64,000 bases of DNA, from contig CAIZZF010000008.1 in NCBI GenBank assembly GCA_903937385.1, forward strand, positions 186,001 through 250,000. Direction: 5' to 3'. Shown piece after piece: positions 29,024 through 38,021 of this stretch. Position numbers and translations under genes: made by a program. Source of the DNA: an uncultured Holophagaceae bacterium. Its GTDB lineage: Bacteria; Acidobacteriota; Holophagae; Holophagales; Holophagaceae. Positions within the stretch are counted from its first letter, which is position 1. The number at the start of each line of letters is the position of its first letter. The notes beneath the pieces are model-generated. The model was given only the letters and a program-made list of their open reading frames with translations, did no database searches and was not told where the DNA came from.

Positions 29024-31867
29024 ATGCATCTGTTGAACAATCGCCTGGGCCGCATGACGGCCCTTCTCGCCCTGGGCGGGGCAGCTCTGTACTCGCAGGG
29101 CACCCAGACTGCCAACGCCACCATTGACATCACGGACGCCTCCGGCGCCCCGATGGGCGGCGTCACGGTGCGCCTGTCCTCCCCGAGCATGCAGGGCCAG
29201 CGTGTGGGCGTGTCTAATCCTTCCGGCCGCTTTATCGCCCGCCTGCTACCTCCTGGCAAGTACACCATCGAAGTCTTCAAGGAAGGCTACCAGACCGCCA
29301 AGCTGTCTCAGACCATTGGCGTCGACCAGAACTTCCAGCCCCGCGTGGTGATGCAGAAGACTGCCAGCGCCATCGTCGAAGTCATCGCGACGGTCTCCTC
29401 TGCCATCGACAAGACTGACGTCAAGACCGCCACCAATTTCGCTGCTGACCGCGTCGACGCCCTGCCCAACGGCCGGGGCATGGATGCCATGGCTCTGCTC
29501 GCGCCTGGCGTCACCGTCGGCGTCGGCGGCCGCACCCAGGTGCGCGGCGCCCAGACCTCCGGCAACCTCTATCTCATCGATGGCCAGAACATCGGCGACA
29601 ACATGTACAACACCCTGGGCATTTCGCTCGTCAACGACACGATCGAGGAAACCCAGGTCATCACCGGCGCCATCTCCGCTGAATATGGCAACGTCGAAGG
29701 CGGCGTCATCAATGCCATCACCAAGTCTGGCAGCAACACCTTTAGCGGCATGCTTCGCTGGGATCTCACGAATCCTGCCTGGAATGCCCTGGGGCCACTC
29801 CAGGCACGCACCAGCAATGACAACATCCTGGGTGAATTCAAGACCTTCACCCTGGGTGGACCGATCATTAAGGACCGTCTCTGGTTCTTCACCTCTTACT
29901 ACAGCACCAACTCCTCCGGTGTGGGCAGTATCTCTGGCAATGCCGCCGTCGGCCCCACCGCCCGCGGGACCACCTACGCGACCACTCTGGCTGAGATCCG
30001 CCGCCTGATTAAGCTGACCTATTCCATCAACCAAGACCAAACCGTCGTGTTCACCTACGGCAACCTGAAAAACGCCCAGGGAAACCGCAACTACTCCGCC
30101 GGTGAGACCCAGGCCCTGGTTCCCCAGACCAACGTTAACGAATACTGGAGTGCCGCGTGGCGCTCCGTCTGGTCCAGTGCCTTCACCAGTGAACTGCGCA
30201 TCGGAGCCAAGAAGCAGCTGCTGACGGCTGGCTCGACGAACACAGTTGACAACCAAGTCTACGATTACACCACCGGTTTCCGTTACAACAACGGCCTATT
30301 CAGCAGCACTGACGGGGGAGACAGCCGGAAGAACACGACGATCAACTGGAAGGGTAGCCTCTTCGTTAGCGCCTCTGGTCAGCACCAGATCGACTTTGGC
30401 TGGGACCACTACAAGGGCACCCACCAGGCCCAGAACCTGCAGAGCTCCAATGGCGTGATCTTCGGGGTGGGCTATCTAAACCCCTTCGATCCAATCACCC
30501 GCACGGCTGACGGCCAGGACATCTGGGTCTACCAGGGCGCCACCGGCCAGGCAACCGAGACCACCGATGGCCTCTATGTCAACGACAAGTGGGCCATCAA
30601 CAGCCATGCTGCGGTGCAGCTTGGCCTGCGCTGGGACAAGTACAGCGCCACCAAGGATGACGGCAGCACCAGCGCCAGTGCCACGGGCTTCTCGCCCCGT
30701 CTCGGCCTGAACTATGACATCTTTGGCGACCAGAAATGGATCCTGAAGGCCTCCTATTCCCGCTACAACGCCCCCGTACTCGAGACCATCACCAACGCGG
30801 TCACGGCCCAGGGCCATCCCACCGAGACCGACTACGCCTACATCGGCCCCGCCGGCCGCCAGCCCCTGTCCGTCCTCTTCAACCGGGCGAACTACGACAT
30901 GACCCCTGCCGGCGTTGTCTACTACAACAACCCCGCGCTCAATGTCCAGCTCGACCGCAACATGAAGGCCCCGACGGTCGACGAATACCAACTGGCCGCC
31001 ATCTACTCCTTCAACAACCCTCTGATGGGTAACGGCTACGTCGGCACCACGGCCGTGTGGAAGAAGTGGAAGAACCTACTGGATTATCGCATCGGCCAGG
31101 ACGGTCAGGTCACCGATCCGACGGGTGCGAAATACTGGATCACTCGGTGGGGCAACAGCTCTGTGGCCCAGCGCAAGTACCACGACCTGGAACTCATCCT
31201 TGACACCACGAAGAACCATTTCCACCTCAATGGCAACATCACCTGGGCCCGCCTCGAAGGCAACTATGAGGGTGAAGGCACTAGCAGCCCCGGAACGGGT
31301 TCGGCGCTCGAGCGCTACACCACTGTCAACGGCGTCCAGATGTATGACGCCAGCATCACCAACCCCTATGGCGTCTTATCCGGCAGTATGCCCGTCTCCA
31401 TGCGGTGGGCCGGCGACTACACGACCGAAGGCGCCTATGGAAAGACAACTGTGGGCCTGATCTATCGCTTCAACTCTGGCTCACACTACAGCGATGTGCG
31501 CACCGTCTCCCGCACCTCCATCAACCCCCTCCTGCCGACCACCTTCGGCACCACCGCCACCCAGTATCGAGACAATCAGCGCGGCCAGTACGTGCTGCCC
31601 GGTTCCTCCTCCCTGGACCTCGCCATCACCCAGGACTTCGCCCTGTTCACCGTGGCTCAGGTCCCGGTGCGCGGCTTCTTGAAGGTGATTGCCTACAACT
31701 TCCTCAACCACCAGCAGATCCTTGGCTGGAACACCACCTCCAGTTCCCTGGCCACGGGAGCCCCGCTCTCGACCCCCTGGGTACGTCCTGCGGCTTATGG
31801 CACGGTTTCGTCATCCAACTACGGGACCCCTCGTCAGTTCTCAGTTTCCGCTGGTATCCGCTTCTAA
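29024..31867 (+). CDS. Oar-like TonB-dependent receptor with carboxypeptidase-regulatory domain
   Basis: A 947-residue outer-membrane receptor. After a signal peptide (MTALLALGGAALYSQG) there is a carboxypeptidase-regulatory-like (CnaB/transthyretin-type) domain at about residues 30-110, with GVSNPSGRFIARLLPPGKYTIEV. A plug domain follows (VDALPNGRGMDAMALLAPGV, YLIDGQNI, EYGNVEGGVINAITKSG), then a 22-strand-type barrel ending FSVSAGIRF. This is the Oar/SusC-like arrangement common in Acidobacteriota, usually taking up large or polymeric substrates with TonB energy; the substrate is unknown. Codon use is less GC-rich than in the second receptor. The ATG has GGAGG seven bases upstream and a clear terminator follows. 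Confidence 0.9.
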   Translation: MHLLNNRLGRMTALLALGGAALYSQGTQTANATIDITDASGAPMGGVTVRLSSPSMQGQRVGVSNPSGRFIARLLPPGKYTIEVFKEGYQTAKLSQTIGVDQNFQPRVVMQKTASAIVEVIATVSSAIDKTDVKTATNFAADRVDALPNGRGMDAMALLAPGVTVGVGGRTQVRGAQTSGNLYLIDGQNIGDNMYNTLGISLVNDTIEETQVITGAISAEYGNVEGGVINAITKSGSNTFSGMLRWDLTNPAWNALGPLQARTSNDNILGEFKTFTLGGPIIKDRLWFFTSYYSTNSSGVGSISGNAAVGPTARGTTYATTLAEIRRLIKLTYSINQDQTVVFTYGNLKNAQGNRNYSAGETQALVPQTNVNEYWSAAWRSVWSSAFTSELRIGAKKQLLTAGSTNTVDNQVYDYTTGFRYNNGLFSSTDGGDSRKNTTINWKGSLFVSASGQHQIDFGWDHYKGTHQAQNLQSSNGVIFGVGYLNPFDPITRTADGQDIWVYQGATGQATETTDGLYVNDKWAINSHAAVQLGLRWDKYSATKDDGSTSASATGFSPRLGLNYDIFGDQKWILKASYSRYNAPVLETITNAVTAQGHPTETDYAYIGPAGRQPLSVLFNRANYDMTPAGVVYYNNPALNVQLDRNMKAPTVDEYQLAAIYSFNNPLMGNGYVGTTAVWKKWKNLLDYRIGQDGQVTDPTGAKYWITRWGNSSVAQRKYHDLELILDTTKNHFHLNGNITWARLEGNYEGEGTSSPGTGSALERYTTVNGVQMYDASITNPYGVLSGSMPVSMRWAGDYTTEGAYGKTTVGLIYRFNSGSHYSDVRTVSRTSINPLLPTTFGTTATQYRDNQRGQYVLPGSSSLDLAITQDFALFTVAQVPVRGFLKVIAYNFLNHQQILGWNTTSSSLATGAPLSTPWVRPAAYGTVSSSNYGTPRQFSVSAGIRF

Positions 31868-31887
31868 GAGCGCACCGGTACTACCCG

Positions 31888-31917
31888 AAAGCGGGACCCG
31901 AAAGGGTCCCGCTTTTT
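31888..31917 (+). terminator. Rho-independent terminator after the first TonB receptor
   Basis: AAAGCGGGACCC, loop GAAA, GGGTCCCGCTTT followed by more T residues: a 12-bp perfect stem with U tract, 20 bp after the stop. Confidence 0.92.
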
Positions 31918-32185
31918 TCATGACTGGGGTCCTGCTCGGCGGCCAAAGGGGATGCATGTGTCGTCTAAACAGCGCCAATATTAAATTTACAACACCCGGC
32001 ACCCCGGCAAAAATGTTTTGTATCGAATGGGGAACCTGTCCTATTCTTTCGGCACTCCCGCCAGATCTTGGCCATCTTCACCACCCCATCGTGTCCTTTA
32101 AGTGTTATTACGCTGCTCAAGGCCGTTTTCGCTCGGCGCCCCCCCTTCCCCCCGCCCCTTACTACCCCTCTTCAAAGGAGTCTCC
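31918..32185 (+). promoter_or_regulatory. Leader of the second TonB receptor
   Basis: No gene is seen. A possible sigma-70-like promoter is TTGTAT (32018-32023) with TATTCT (32042-32047), spacer 18 bp. The last 60 bases are an unusually C-rich, nearly purine-free leader ending in AAAGGAG, much like the pyrimidine-rich leader before the first receptor. Confidence 0.35.
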
Positions 32186-35100
32186 ATGAGTCGAATCTTC
32201 TCCAGGCTGGGCTTTACCGCCATGGCCCTCGTCGCTGGCAGTGGCTTCGTCGCCCAGGCCCAGGACGCCACCACCGGCGCCATCGCCGGAACGGTGACGG
32301 GTCCGAACGGTGCCGTGGTCGCCGGCGCCAAGGTCATCATTGACGGTGGCCGTGGTCAGATCGTGCGCGTCACGGATGCAGCCGGCGCCTTCAGGGCCTC
32401 GGGCCTGATCCCGGGCCAGTATCGCCTGACGGTCAGCGCGGCAGGCTTTGACTCCGCCACCAAGCTCACCACCAACGCCTCCATCAATACCCTGACCCCG
32501 GTCCGCGTGACCATGACCAAGGCGGCTGGTGCGGTGGTGGAAGTCGTGGCGGCGTCCCAGGTGATGGACACCACCACCCAGACTTCAGGCACCACGTTCA
32601 GCTCTGAGACCGTCTCCAGCCTGCCCCTGGGTCGCGCCTTCTCGTCGGTCGTCAACCTGGCCCCCGGCGTCAGCAGCAGCGGCATCGACTCCAACAACCC
32701 CTCCATGGGCGGCTCCTCCGGCCTTGAGAACGCCTACGTCATCGACGGCGTGAACACCACGGGCACCGGCTACGGGGCCAATGGCAGCTACTCGATCACC
32801 TACGGCTCCATGGGCACCGGCATCAACACCGACTTCATCTCTGAAGTGCAGGTGAAGACCTTCGGCATGGACGCCGAGTTCGGTGGCTCCACCGGCGGTC
32901 GCGTGAACGCCGTGACCAAGACGGGCGACAACACGTTCAAGGGCCAGATCTTCGGCTACTTCGACGTGGACAGCCTGCAGGCCAAGAACAAGGTTCCCCC
33001 CGTCCTGGATCCCACCCGGACCATCTCCCCCAGCTTCGACGGCTCCAGCCGCACGGAGCTTGGTTTCACCGTGGCTGGCCCCCTCATCAAGGACAAGCTG
33101 TTCTACTTCGTGGGCTACAACCCCATCCGCAGCGAGGTCAAGCGCACCCAGGCCGACCCGAACCGCACCTACTACGGCCGCCAGTCCACCACCAAGAGCG
33201 AGACTGACACCTACTACATGAAGTTCAACTGGGCGATCACCTCCGCCCAGGGCCTGGAGCTGAGCATCTTCGGCGATCCCGGCAAGAACCCCACCGCTCC
33301 CCAGCTGGCCTCCCACTACCAGAACGACCCCATCACCTGGGTGGGCCTGGAATACGGCGGCAACAGCTACAGCCTGAAGTACAACGCGGTGTTCCTCACG
33401 GACATGCTGGTGGAGGCCCAGGTCTCCCAGGCCAAGTCCAAGTTCAAGGCCACCCTGGCGGCCAGCGCGAACAGCCACTACCGCGTGATCGACTCCTACA
33501 ACAGTGCGGTGGTCTATGGGGGCCCCGGCTCCCTTGAAGTCGCCGAGGACAAGAACCGGCAGATGAACCTCAAGGTCACCAAGACCTTCGGGGACTTCGA
33601 GTTCAAGGCCGGCTACGAGTCTGAGAAGCTCGAGCACTCCGGCGGCTTCTCCTACCAGGGCCTCGCGGGCCAGGTGGACTCGCACACGGCCGCGGGCGGC
33701 CTCGCCTACACCAGCGGCGCCCTCGTGTCCCGGCAGGCCTACGTGCTCAACACGGCGGCCATCGTGAACACCGGCAGTGCCCTCGTCATTCCCACGCCCC
33801 TGCTCGGCACCAACGTCCAGTACTTCTACCGGGTGAGCCGCGCCCGCTACACGCCGCCCCTCACCGTGACCGAGAGCCCCTGGCAGGCCTACTTCGTCCA
33901 GGGCAAGTACTCCTGGAACAACCGCCTCTTCGTCAAGGCCGGCTTCCGCTGGGAAGAAGAGGAAATGAAGGGCAAGCAGGAGACCTACAAGTTCAAGGCC
34001 GCCGACGCCATGGCGCCCCGCCTGTCCATCACCCTGGACCCGGCTGGCGACGGCAAGAACAAGATCTACGCCTTCTACGGCAAGTACTTCGAGAAGGTGC
34101 CCCTCGACCTGAACGTCCGCTCCCTGTCCCAGGAGATCGGCGCCAGCCGCTCGGACTGGTATAACCTCTCCGCCGACGGCAGCCGCCTCCTGAACCCGAT
34201 CCAGACTGGGGTCAGCATCATCGCCGTCAATCCCTACACCGGCGCGGTCCCCTCCTCGGTGGTGGCCGGCGTTCGCGTCCCCACCGCCACCACGTCCCAC
34301 TACGTCGGCAGCGCCGGCTTCCTCACCCCGGTCATGCCTGGCACCAAGCTGCCCTACACCAACGAGTACGTGGTCGGCTGGGACACCAAGGTGGCCGACG
34401 GCTTGACGGTCAGCAACCGCATCATCTACCGCTCCCTGGGTCGAGCCCTGGAAGACATGGGCATCGACGGTGGCAACAACCTGCCCTACTACATCGCCAA
34501 CCCCGGCGAGAACTCCGCGGGCATCACCGCTGAGGCGCTCAAGATCGATCCCACCCTGGTCGGCAGCGGCACCAAGGCCACCTGGCCCAAGCCGGTCCGC
34601 GACTACTGGGCCTATGAAGTGGACGTGAACTACACCTCCAAGCGTGTGGCCGCCTTCTTCAACCTGCGCCTCTCCCGCCTCGAAGGCAACTACGAGGGCC
34701 TGTTCCGCAATGACAATGGCCAGAGCGACCCCAACATCACCTCGCTCTATGATTTCTCGCTCGAATACCTGAAGATGCAGGAATCGGCGGACACCCGCGG
34801 CCTGACGGGCAATGAGCAGTACGCCCGTGGCCCCCTGCCCAACGATCGCGCCGTCATCGCCAATGCCGGCCTGACCTACAACTTCGACAACGGCTTCAGC
34901 AGCACCGCGCTGGTCAAGTTCCAGACCGGCACGCCCATCAGTGCCTTCTACGGTCTGCAGGACTACGACAACTCCGGTGAGCTCCCTGCCGGTGGCCGTG
35001 GCGCCATGGGTCGCACCCCCAACACCGTGGCCATCGACTACAGCGGCCAGTACCTCATGAAGTTGCACGGCACCCACAGCGTCAGCTTCCGGGTGGACAT

Positions 35101-35245
35101 CTTCAACGTCTTCAACTCCATGAAGCCCACCTCGTTCGATCAGAACCTGGACGTGTCCTACGGCGTGCCCAACGGAAACTACGGCAACGTCACCGCCTAC
35201 CAGACCGCCCGCCGGGTCCGCCTGGGCGTGAAGTACCAGTTCTAG
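32186..35245 (+). CDS. Oar-like TonB-dependent receptor
   Basis: A 1019-residue outer-membrane receptor: signal peptide (TAMALVAGSGFVAQAQ), carboxypeptidase-regulatory-like domain at about residues 28-110 (GAIAGTVTGPNGAVVAGAKV, GLIPGQYRLTVSAAGF), plug domain (SLPLGRAFSSVVNLAPGV, YVIDGVNTTG, EFGGSTGGRVNAVTKTGDNTF) and a long barrel ending RRVRLGVKYQF. It resembles the first receptor in plan but not closely in sequence, so the pair is not a recent duplication. The start at 32186 is fixed by AAAGGAG and the signal peptide. It stands alone with its own terminator; no SusD-like partner is present. Confidence 0.92.
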   Translation: MSRIFSRLGFTAMALVAGSGFVAQAQDATTGAIAGTVTGPNGAVVAGAKVIIDGGRGQIVRVTDAAGAFRASGLIPGQYRLTVSAAGFDSATKLTTNASINTLTPVRVTMTKAAGAVVEVVAASQVMDTTTQTSGTTFSSETVSSLPLGRAFSSVVNLAPGVSSSGIDSNNPSMGGSSGLENAYVIDGVNTTGTGYGANGSYSITYGSMGTGINTDFISEVQVKTFGMDAEFGGSTGGRVNAVTKTGDNTFKGQIFGYFDVDSLQAKNKVPPVLDPTRTISPSFDGSSRTELGFTVAGPLIKDKLFYFVGYNPIRSEVKRTQADPNRTYYGRQSTTKSETDTYYMKFNWAITSAQGLELSIFGDPGKNPTAPQLASHYQNDPITWVGLEYGGNSYSLKYNAVFLTDMLVEAQVSQAKSKFKATLAASANSHYRVIDSYNSAVVYGGPGSLEVAEDKNRQMNLKVTKTFGDFEFKAGYESEKLEHSGGFSYQGLAGQVDSHTAAGGLAYTSGALVSRQAYVLNTAAIVNTGSALVIPTPLLGTNVQYFYRVSRARYTPPLTVTESPWQAYFVQGKYSWNNRLFVKAGFRWEEEEMKGKQETYKFKAADAMAPRLSITLDPAGDGKNKIYAFYGKYFEKVPLDLNVRSLSQEIGASRSDWYNLSADGSRLLNPIQTGVSIIAVNPYTGAVPSSVVAGVRVPTATTSHYVGSAGFLTPVMPGTKLPYTNEYVVGWDTKVADGLTVSNRIIYRSLGRALEDMGIDGGNNLPYYIANPGENSAGITAEALKIDPTLVGSGTKATWPKPVRDYWAYEVDVNYTSKRVAAFFNLRLSRLEGNYEGLFRNDNGQSDPNITSLYDFSLEYLKMQESADTRGLTGNEQYARGPLPNDRAVIANAGLTYNFDNGFSSTALVKFQTGTPISAFYGLQDYDNSGELPAGGRGAMGRTPNTVAIDYSGQYLMKLHGTHSVSFRVDIFNVFNSMKPTSFDQNLDVSYGVPNGNYGNVTAYQTARRVRLGVKYQF

Positions 35246-35262
35246 ACCGCAGTCGCACCAGC

Positions 35263-35294
35263 AAAAAGGGAGGCCCAACGGCCTCCCTTTTTTT
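35263..35294 (+). terminator. Rho-independent terminator after the second TonB receptor
   Basis: AAAAAGGGAGGCC, loop CAAC, GGCCTCCCTTTTTTT: a perfect stem with a strong U tract. Confidence 0.93.
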
Positions 35295-35376
35295 ATGGTT
35301 CATCCGGGATTTCAGGGAAGGCACCAAGGTACGCCAAGCCCACTCCCCTGTCTATTCTCCGCACACTCAGGAAGAA

Positions 35377-35491
35377 GCAACCACTCTCGCAGAGAAAAGA
35401 CGAGGGGGGCGGAGGGGCGCTGAGGGCTGCTGGTTACCCGCTGTTCTCTGCGAACCTCAGCCCTCTCCGCATCCTCTGCGAGAGTGGTTGC
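35377..35491. repeat. Long intergenic inverted repeat
   Basis: GCAACCACTCTCGCAGAG (35377-35394) is perfectly repeated in inverted orientation at 35474-35491 (18 bp). Inside, GCGGAGGGGCGCTGAGG and CTCAGCCCTCTCCGC can continue the pairing with a few mismatches, so the whole 115 bp can fold into one long hairpin. It lies between the receptor terminator and the PduO gene in an otherwise empty 339-bp gap. The form is that of a dispersed palindromic element of the REP/MITE kind; other genome copies would be needed to confirm. Confidence 0.7.
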
Positions 35492-35584
35492 CCTTTCCCC
35501 ACGAGCTGAATGAATCCATGAAGGGTTGGCATTCCCAGAAATCCCGGAAGAACCTTTTTTATCTCGCGGCCTGCCCTGATCCGC

Positions 35585-36142
35585 TCAGTCTTTCGCCACC
35601 CACTGGATGTCGGCGACGCCGGCCACGGCGTTTTCGGCGCGGGCCAGGGCGAAGAGCCAGTCGCTGAGGCGGTTCAGGTAGGTGGTCACCGTGGGGTCGA
35701 TGGTCTCCTGCTGGGAGAGGGCCACCACCTCGCGCTCGGCGCGCCGACAGATGGTGCGCGCCAGGTGCGCGTGGGCCGAGGCGGCCGTGCCTCCGGGCAG
35801 CACGAAGGCGGTCATGGCGGGTGCCAGGGCCGTCAGCCGGTCGATATCGGCCTCCATGTCGGCCAGGGACCAGGTGGGCGTGCTCATGTGGCGTCCCAGC
35901 AGGCCCTGCTTGTCCGCCGGGGTCGCCAGGATCGCCCCGAGCACAAAGAGGTCGTGCTGGATGCGCTGGAGGCGGTCGCCATCGGCGCAGGCTCGCGTCG
36001 CATGCAGGCACAGCAGACCCATGACGCTGTTCAGCTCATCCAGGGTGCCGTAAGCCCCCAGCCGCGGGTTCGCCTTGCTGACCCGGTCTCCCCCGAACAG
36101 ACCCGAGGAGCCATCATCGCCCGTGCGTGTGTAGAGCTTCAT
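35585..36142 (-). CDS. Cob(I)alamin adenosyltransferase, PduO type
   Basis: A 185-residue ATP:cob(I)alamin adenosyltransferase that makes adenosylcobalamin, the cofactor needed by B12 mutases and by CarH-type photoreceptors. Signature stretches are the ATP-binding N-terminus YTRTGDDGSSGLFGGDRVSK, LDELNSVMGL, FVLPGGTAASAHAHLART, RRAEREVV and NRLSDWLFALAR. Length and all motifs are typical of the PduO N-terminal domain. The ATG at 36142 is the family start. It is downstream of the toxin-antitoxin pair on the same strand (56 bp) but probably independent of it. Confidence 0.95.
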   Translation of the reverse strand: MKLYTRTGDDGSSGLFGGDRVSKANPRLGAYGTLDELNSVMGLLCLHATRACADGDRLQRIQHDLFVLGAILATPADKQGLLGRHMSTPTWSLADMEADIDRLTALAPAMTAFVLPGGTAASAHAHLARTICRRAEREVVALSQQETIDPTVTTYLNRLSDWLFALARAENAVAGVADIQWVAKD

Positions 36143-36198
36143 GGGGACCTCACGACGAGAACTGCGGCAACAACGCGCACGAAGGGCGCAAAACCACT

Positions 36199-36507
36199 TT
36201 ACGACGGCTCAGGGAAGGTGTCCGGACCGATGGCTTCCTCTTGCCGGTGCACGTAGGTCACGACGAGGGCATCGCCATGATGCTCGTAGAGCAGGCGCAA
36301 GGGTTTCACCAGAAGTTCCCGGTAGAAGCCGGGGCCGAATTCCGGCACCCACCGGCCCATCTCAGGAAAGTCAGCCAGTCGCTGGAGGCTGGCATTCACC
36401 CGCCAACGCAGGGCCCGGGCCGCATCGGGATTGAAGCCGCCGATGTAGTCGAGCCGTTCGGCGAACTGCTCCACAGCGGGTTCAGCCCACCGTATGATCA
36501 GGCCCAT
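36199..36507 (-). CDS. ParE/RelE-family toxin
   Basis: A 102-residue toxin of the RelE/ParE superfamily: IIRWAEPAVEQFAERLDYIG, then the conserved core ALRWRVNASLQRLADFPEMGRWV, FYRELLVKPLRLLYEHHGDALVVTYVHR. The FPEMGR and YRELLV motifs are typical of ParE-type members (gyrase inhibitors) rather than mRNA-cleaving RelE, but this is uncertain. Its start overlaps the antitoxin stop by 10 bp, the usual type II toxin-antitoxin layout. Confidence 0.88.
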   Translation of the reverse strand: MGLIIRWAEPAVEQFAERLDYIGGFNPDAARALRWRVNASLQRLADFPEMGRWVPEFGPGFYRELLVKPLRLLYEHHGDALVVTYVHRQEEAIGPDTFPEPS

Positions 36508-36758
36508 TTCGCGGTCCGGGCCAGGGCTTCCTCGTGGGAAAGCGTCCGGCCCCCTGCCAGAGCCTGCTGCCCCCGAATGATGCCCTCCAGCAGGGCGAGC
36601 TTGCGTTCCTGCATCCGGTAGGTGGTGAGGTCCATGAGCACCGCAGCCTCCCGGCCATGCTCGGTGATGACCAGCGTCTCCTGGTCCTGCTGGAGCAGCC
36701 CGATGATTTCCGTGGCCTTGCGCTTGATGTCCGTGACCGGAACGAGCTTCGGAAGCAT
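36498..36758 (-). CDS. Phd/YefM-family antitoxin
   Basis: An 86-residue antitoxin: LVPVTDIKRKATEIIGLLQQ and LVITEHGREAAVLMDLTTYR are the Phd/YefM DNA-binding core, followed by a Gln/Lys-rich helical tail that would wrap the toxin. The start at 36758 is chosen because MLPKLVPVTD begins the family domain and GAGGTG precedes it; an in-frame ATG at 36803 lies within the AT-rich promoter. It normally represses its own operon; a palindrome just upstream is a good operator candidate. Confidence 0.9.
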   Translation of the reverse strand: MLPKLVPVTDIKRKATEIIGLLQQDQETLVITEHGREAAVLMDLTTYRMQERKLALLEGIIRGQQALAGGRTLSHEEALARTAKWA

Positions 36759-36782
36759 GGCAACACCTCGGGCACAGAGTAA

Positions 36783-36797
36783 ATTATGGCATAATTC
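36783..36797. promoter_or_regulatory. Palindromic operator candidate of the toxin-antitoxin operon
   Basis: AATTATG-G-CATAATT is a perfect 15-bp palindrome 25 bp upstream of the antitoxin start. On the minus strand it overlaps a possible -10 (CATAAT) placed 17 bp after TTAGAA, so binding by the antitoxin would block transcription. The AT-rich stretch stands out from the local GC-rich DNA. Confidence 0.5.
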
Positions 36798-36902
36798 TAT
36801 CACAATTCTAATTCTTTTCTACCACCTTCGCCGACCCTCCCGCCCTCAAGGCACGGGGTAGGATGGAGGGTCACCTCAAGCGAGAACCCTCTAGGGAGTC
36901 CC

Positions 36903-37970
36903 ATGCCTGTTTCGTGCGCCCAGCTTGCCGCCGACCTGATCCACCTGTTCCCCAGGGCCCTGGGCGACCTCCAGGTGACCCTCAGCCGGGTGACGCCGCC
37001 GGAGCGGGCGGGAGTCGGCTGTCTGGTCTTCGCGGCGGACGAGGCCATGCTCCTGCAGGCCTTGGCGGCGGGTGCCAGCGCCATTGCGCTGCCCCTGAAG
37101 CTGGAGAAGGCCATTCCCCAGGGCGCCGCCGGAGCCTTCCTGCTGGCACCGAATCTGAAGCTGGCCATGGCCCTGGTGCTGCAGCGCTACTTCGACGACT
37201 CCCGCACCAAGTTCGACCAGCCGACCCCCGTGGACCCGCGCGCCTTTGTGGCGGCCGATGTCCTCATCGGCGAGGGAGCCACCATTGCCGCTGGTGCCTT
37301 CGTGGGCCGCCGGGTCTCCATCGGGGCGCGGGCCCGGATCGGCCCCGGCTGTGTCCTCGAGGACGATGCCAAGGTGGGCGCCGACACCATCCTCCACGCC
37401 CTGGTCTTCGTAGGCCAGCGCTGCGAGGTGGGCGACCGCTGCGTGATCCACCCCCACACCACCCTGGGCAGCGACGGCTACGCCTATGCCCAGGACGAGA
37501 CCCACCGGCACCACAAGGTCCCCCAGCTCGGCATCGTGGTCGTGGAGGATGACGTCGAGATCCAGGCCAACTGCGCCATCGACCGGGCCGCCTTCGACGC
37601 CACCCGCATCGGCCAGGGCACCAAGATCGACAACCTCTGCCACATCGCCCACAACTGCCAGATCGGGAAGCACGTGCTGCTCACGGGCGGCTTCTTCGTT
37701 GCGGGCTCCAGCAGCATCGGCGACCACTGCGTCACCGGGGGCCGCACCACGGTCACAGACCATGTCCACGTCTGCGCCGGCGTGCAGCTGGGCGGCCTGA
37801 GCGCAGTCACCAAGAGCGTCACCGAGCCCGGCGTCTACAGTGGCTACCCCCTGCAGCCTCTCAAGAAGTTCCTGCGGACCACCAGCTCCCTGGCCCACCT
37901 GCCCGAAATGCGCCGGCGCCTGGCGGAGCTGGAAGCCAAGGTGCTCGCCCTGGAGCCCGCCTCGACCTGA
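36903..37970 (+). CDS. lpxD: UDP-3-O-acylglucosamine N-acyltransferase
   Basis: A 355-residue LpxD that adds the second 3-hydroxyacyl chain in lipid A synthesis, using acyl-ACP. An N-terminal uridine-binding domain (to about residue 105) leads to a left-handed beta helix of hexapeptide repeats (VLIGEGATIAAGAFVGRRVSIGARARIGPG). The catalytic region shows GSDGYAYA, DRAAFDATRIGQGTKIDNLCHIAHNCQIGKH with the conserved His, and a C-terminal helix. The ATG has GGGAG upstream. It stands alone rather than in the usual lpxD-fabZ-lpxA cluster. It confirms a lipid A-containing outer membrane. Confidence 0.95.
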   Translation: MPVSCAQLAADLIHLFPRALGDLQVTLSRVTPPERAGVGCLVFAADEAMLLQALAAGASAIALPLKLEKAIPQGAAGAFLLAPNLKLAMALVLQRYFDDSRTKFDQPTPVDPRAFVAADVLIGEGATIAAGAFVGRRVSIGARARIGPGCVLEDDAKVGADTILHALVFVGQRCEVGDRCVIHPHTTLGSDGYAYAQDETHRHHKVPQLGIVVVEDDVEIQANCAIDRAAFDATRIGQGTKIDNLCHIAHNCQIGKHVLLTGGFFVAGSSSIGDHCVTGGRTTVTDHVHVCAGVQLGGLSAVTKSVTEPGVYSGYPLQPLKKFLRTTSSLAHLPEMRRRLAELEAKVLALEPAST

Positions 37971-38021
37971 ACCGGCACGCGTGCGGGGTGCTGTTCCCTG
38001 TCTTTCGATTCTGCGGGAAGA

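Noticed and set aside
32585-35278. 897-codon open frame antisense to the second TonB receptor
   Set aside because: Low-complexity Gly/Val/Ala/Asp product; the plus-strand receptor has signal peptide, plug and barrel.
36143-36198. Cobalamin riboswitch upstream of the PduO gene
   Set aside because: Only 56 bp separate it from the toxin gene and no B12-box-like sequence is visible.
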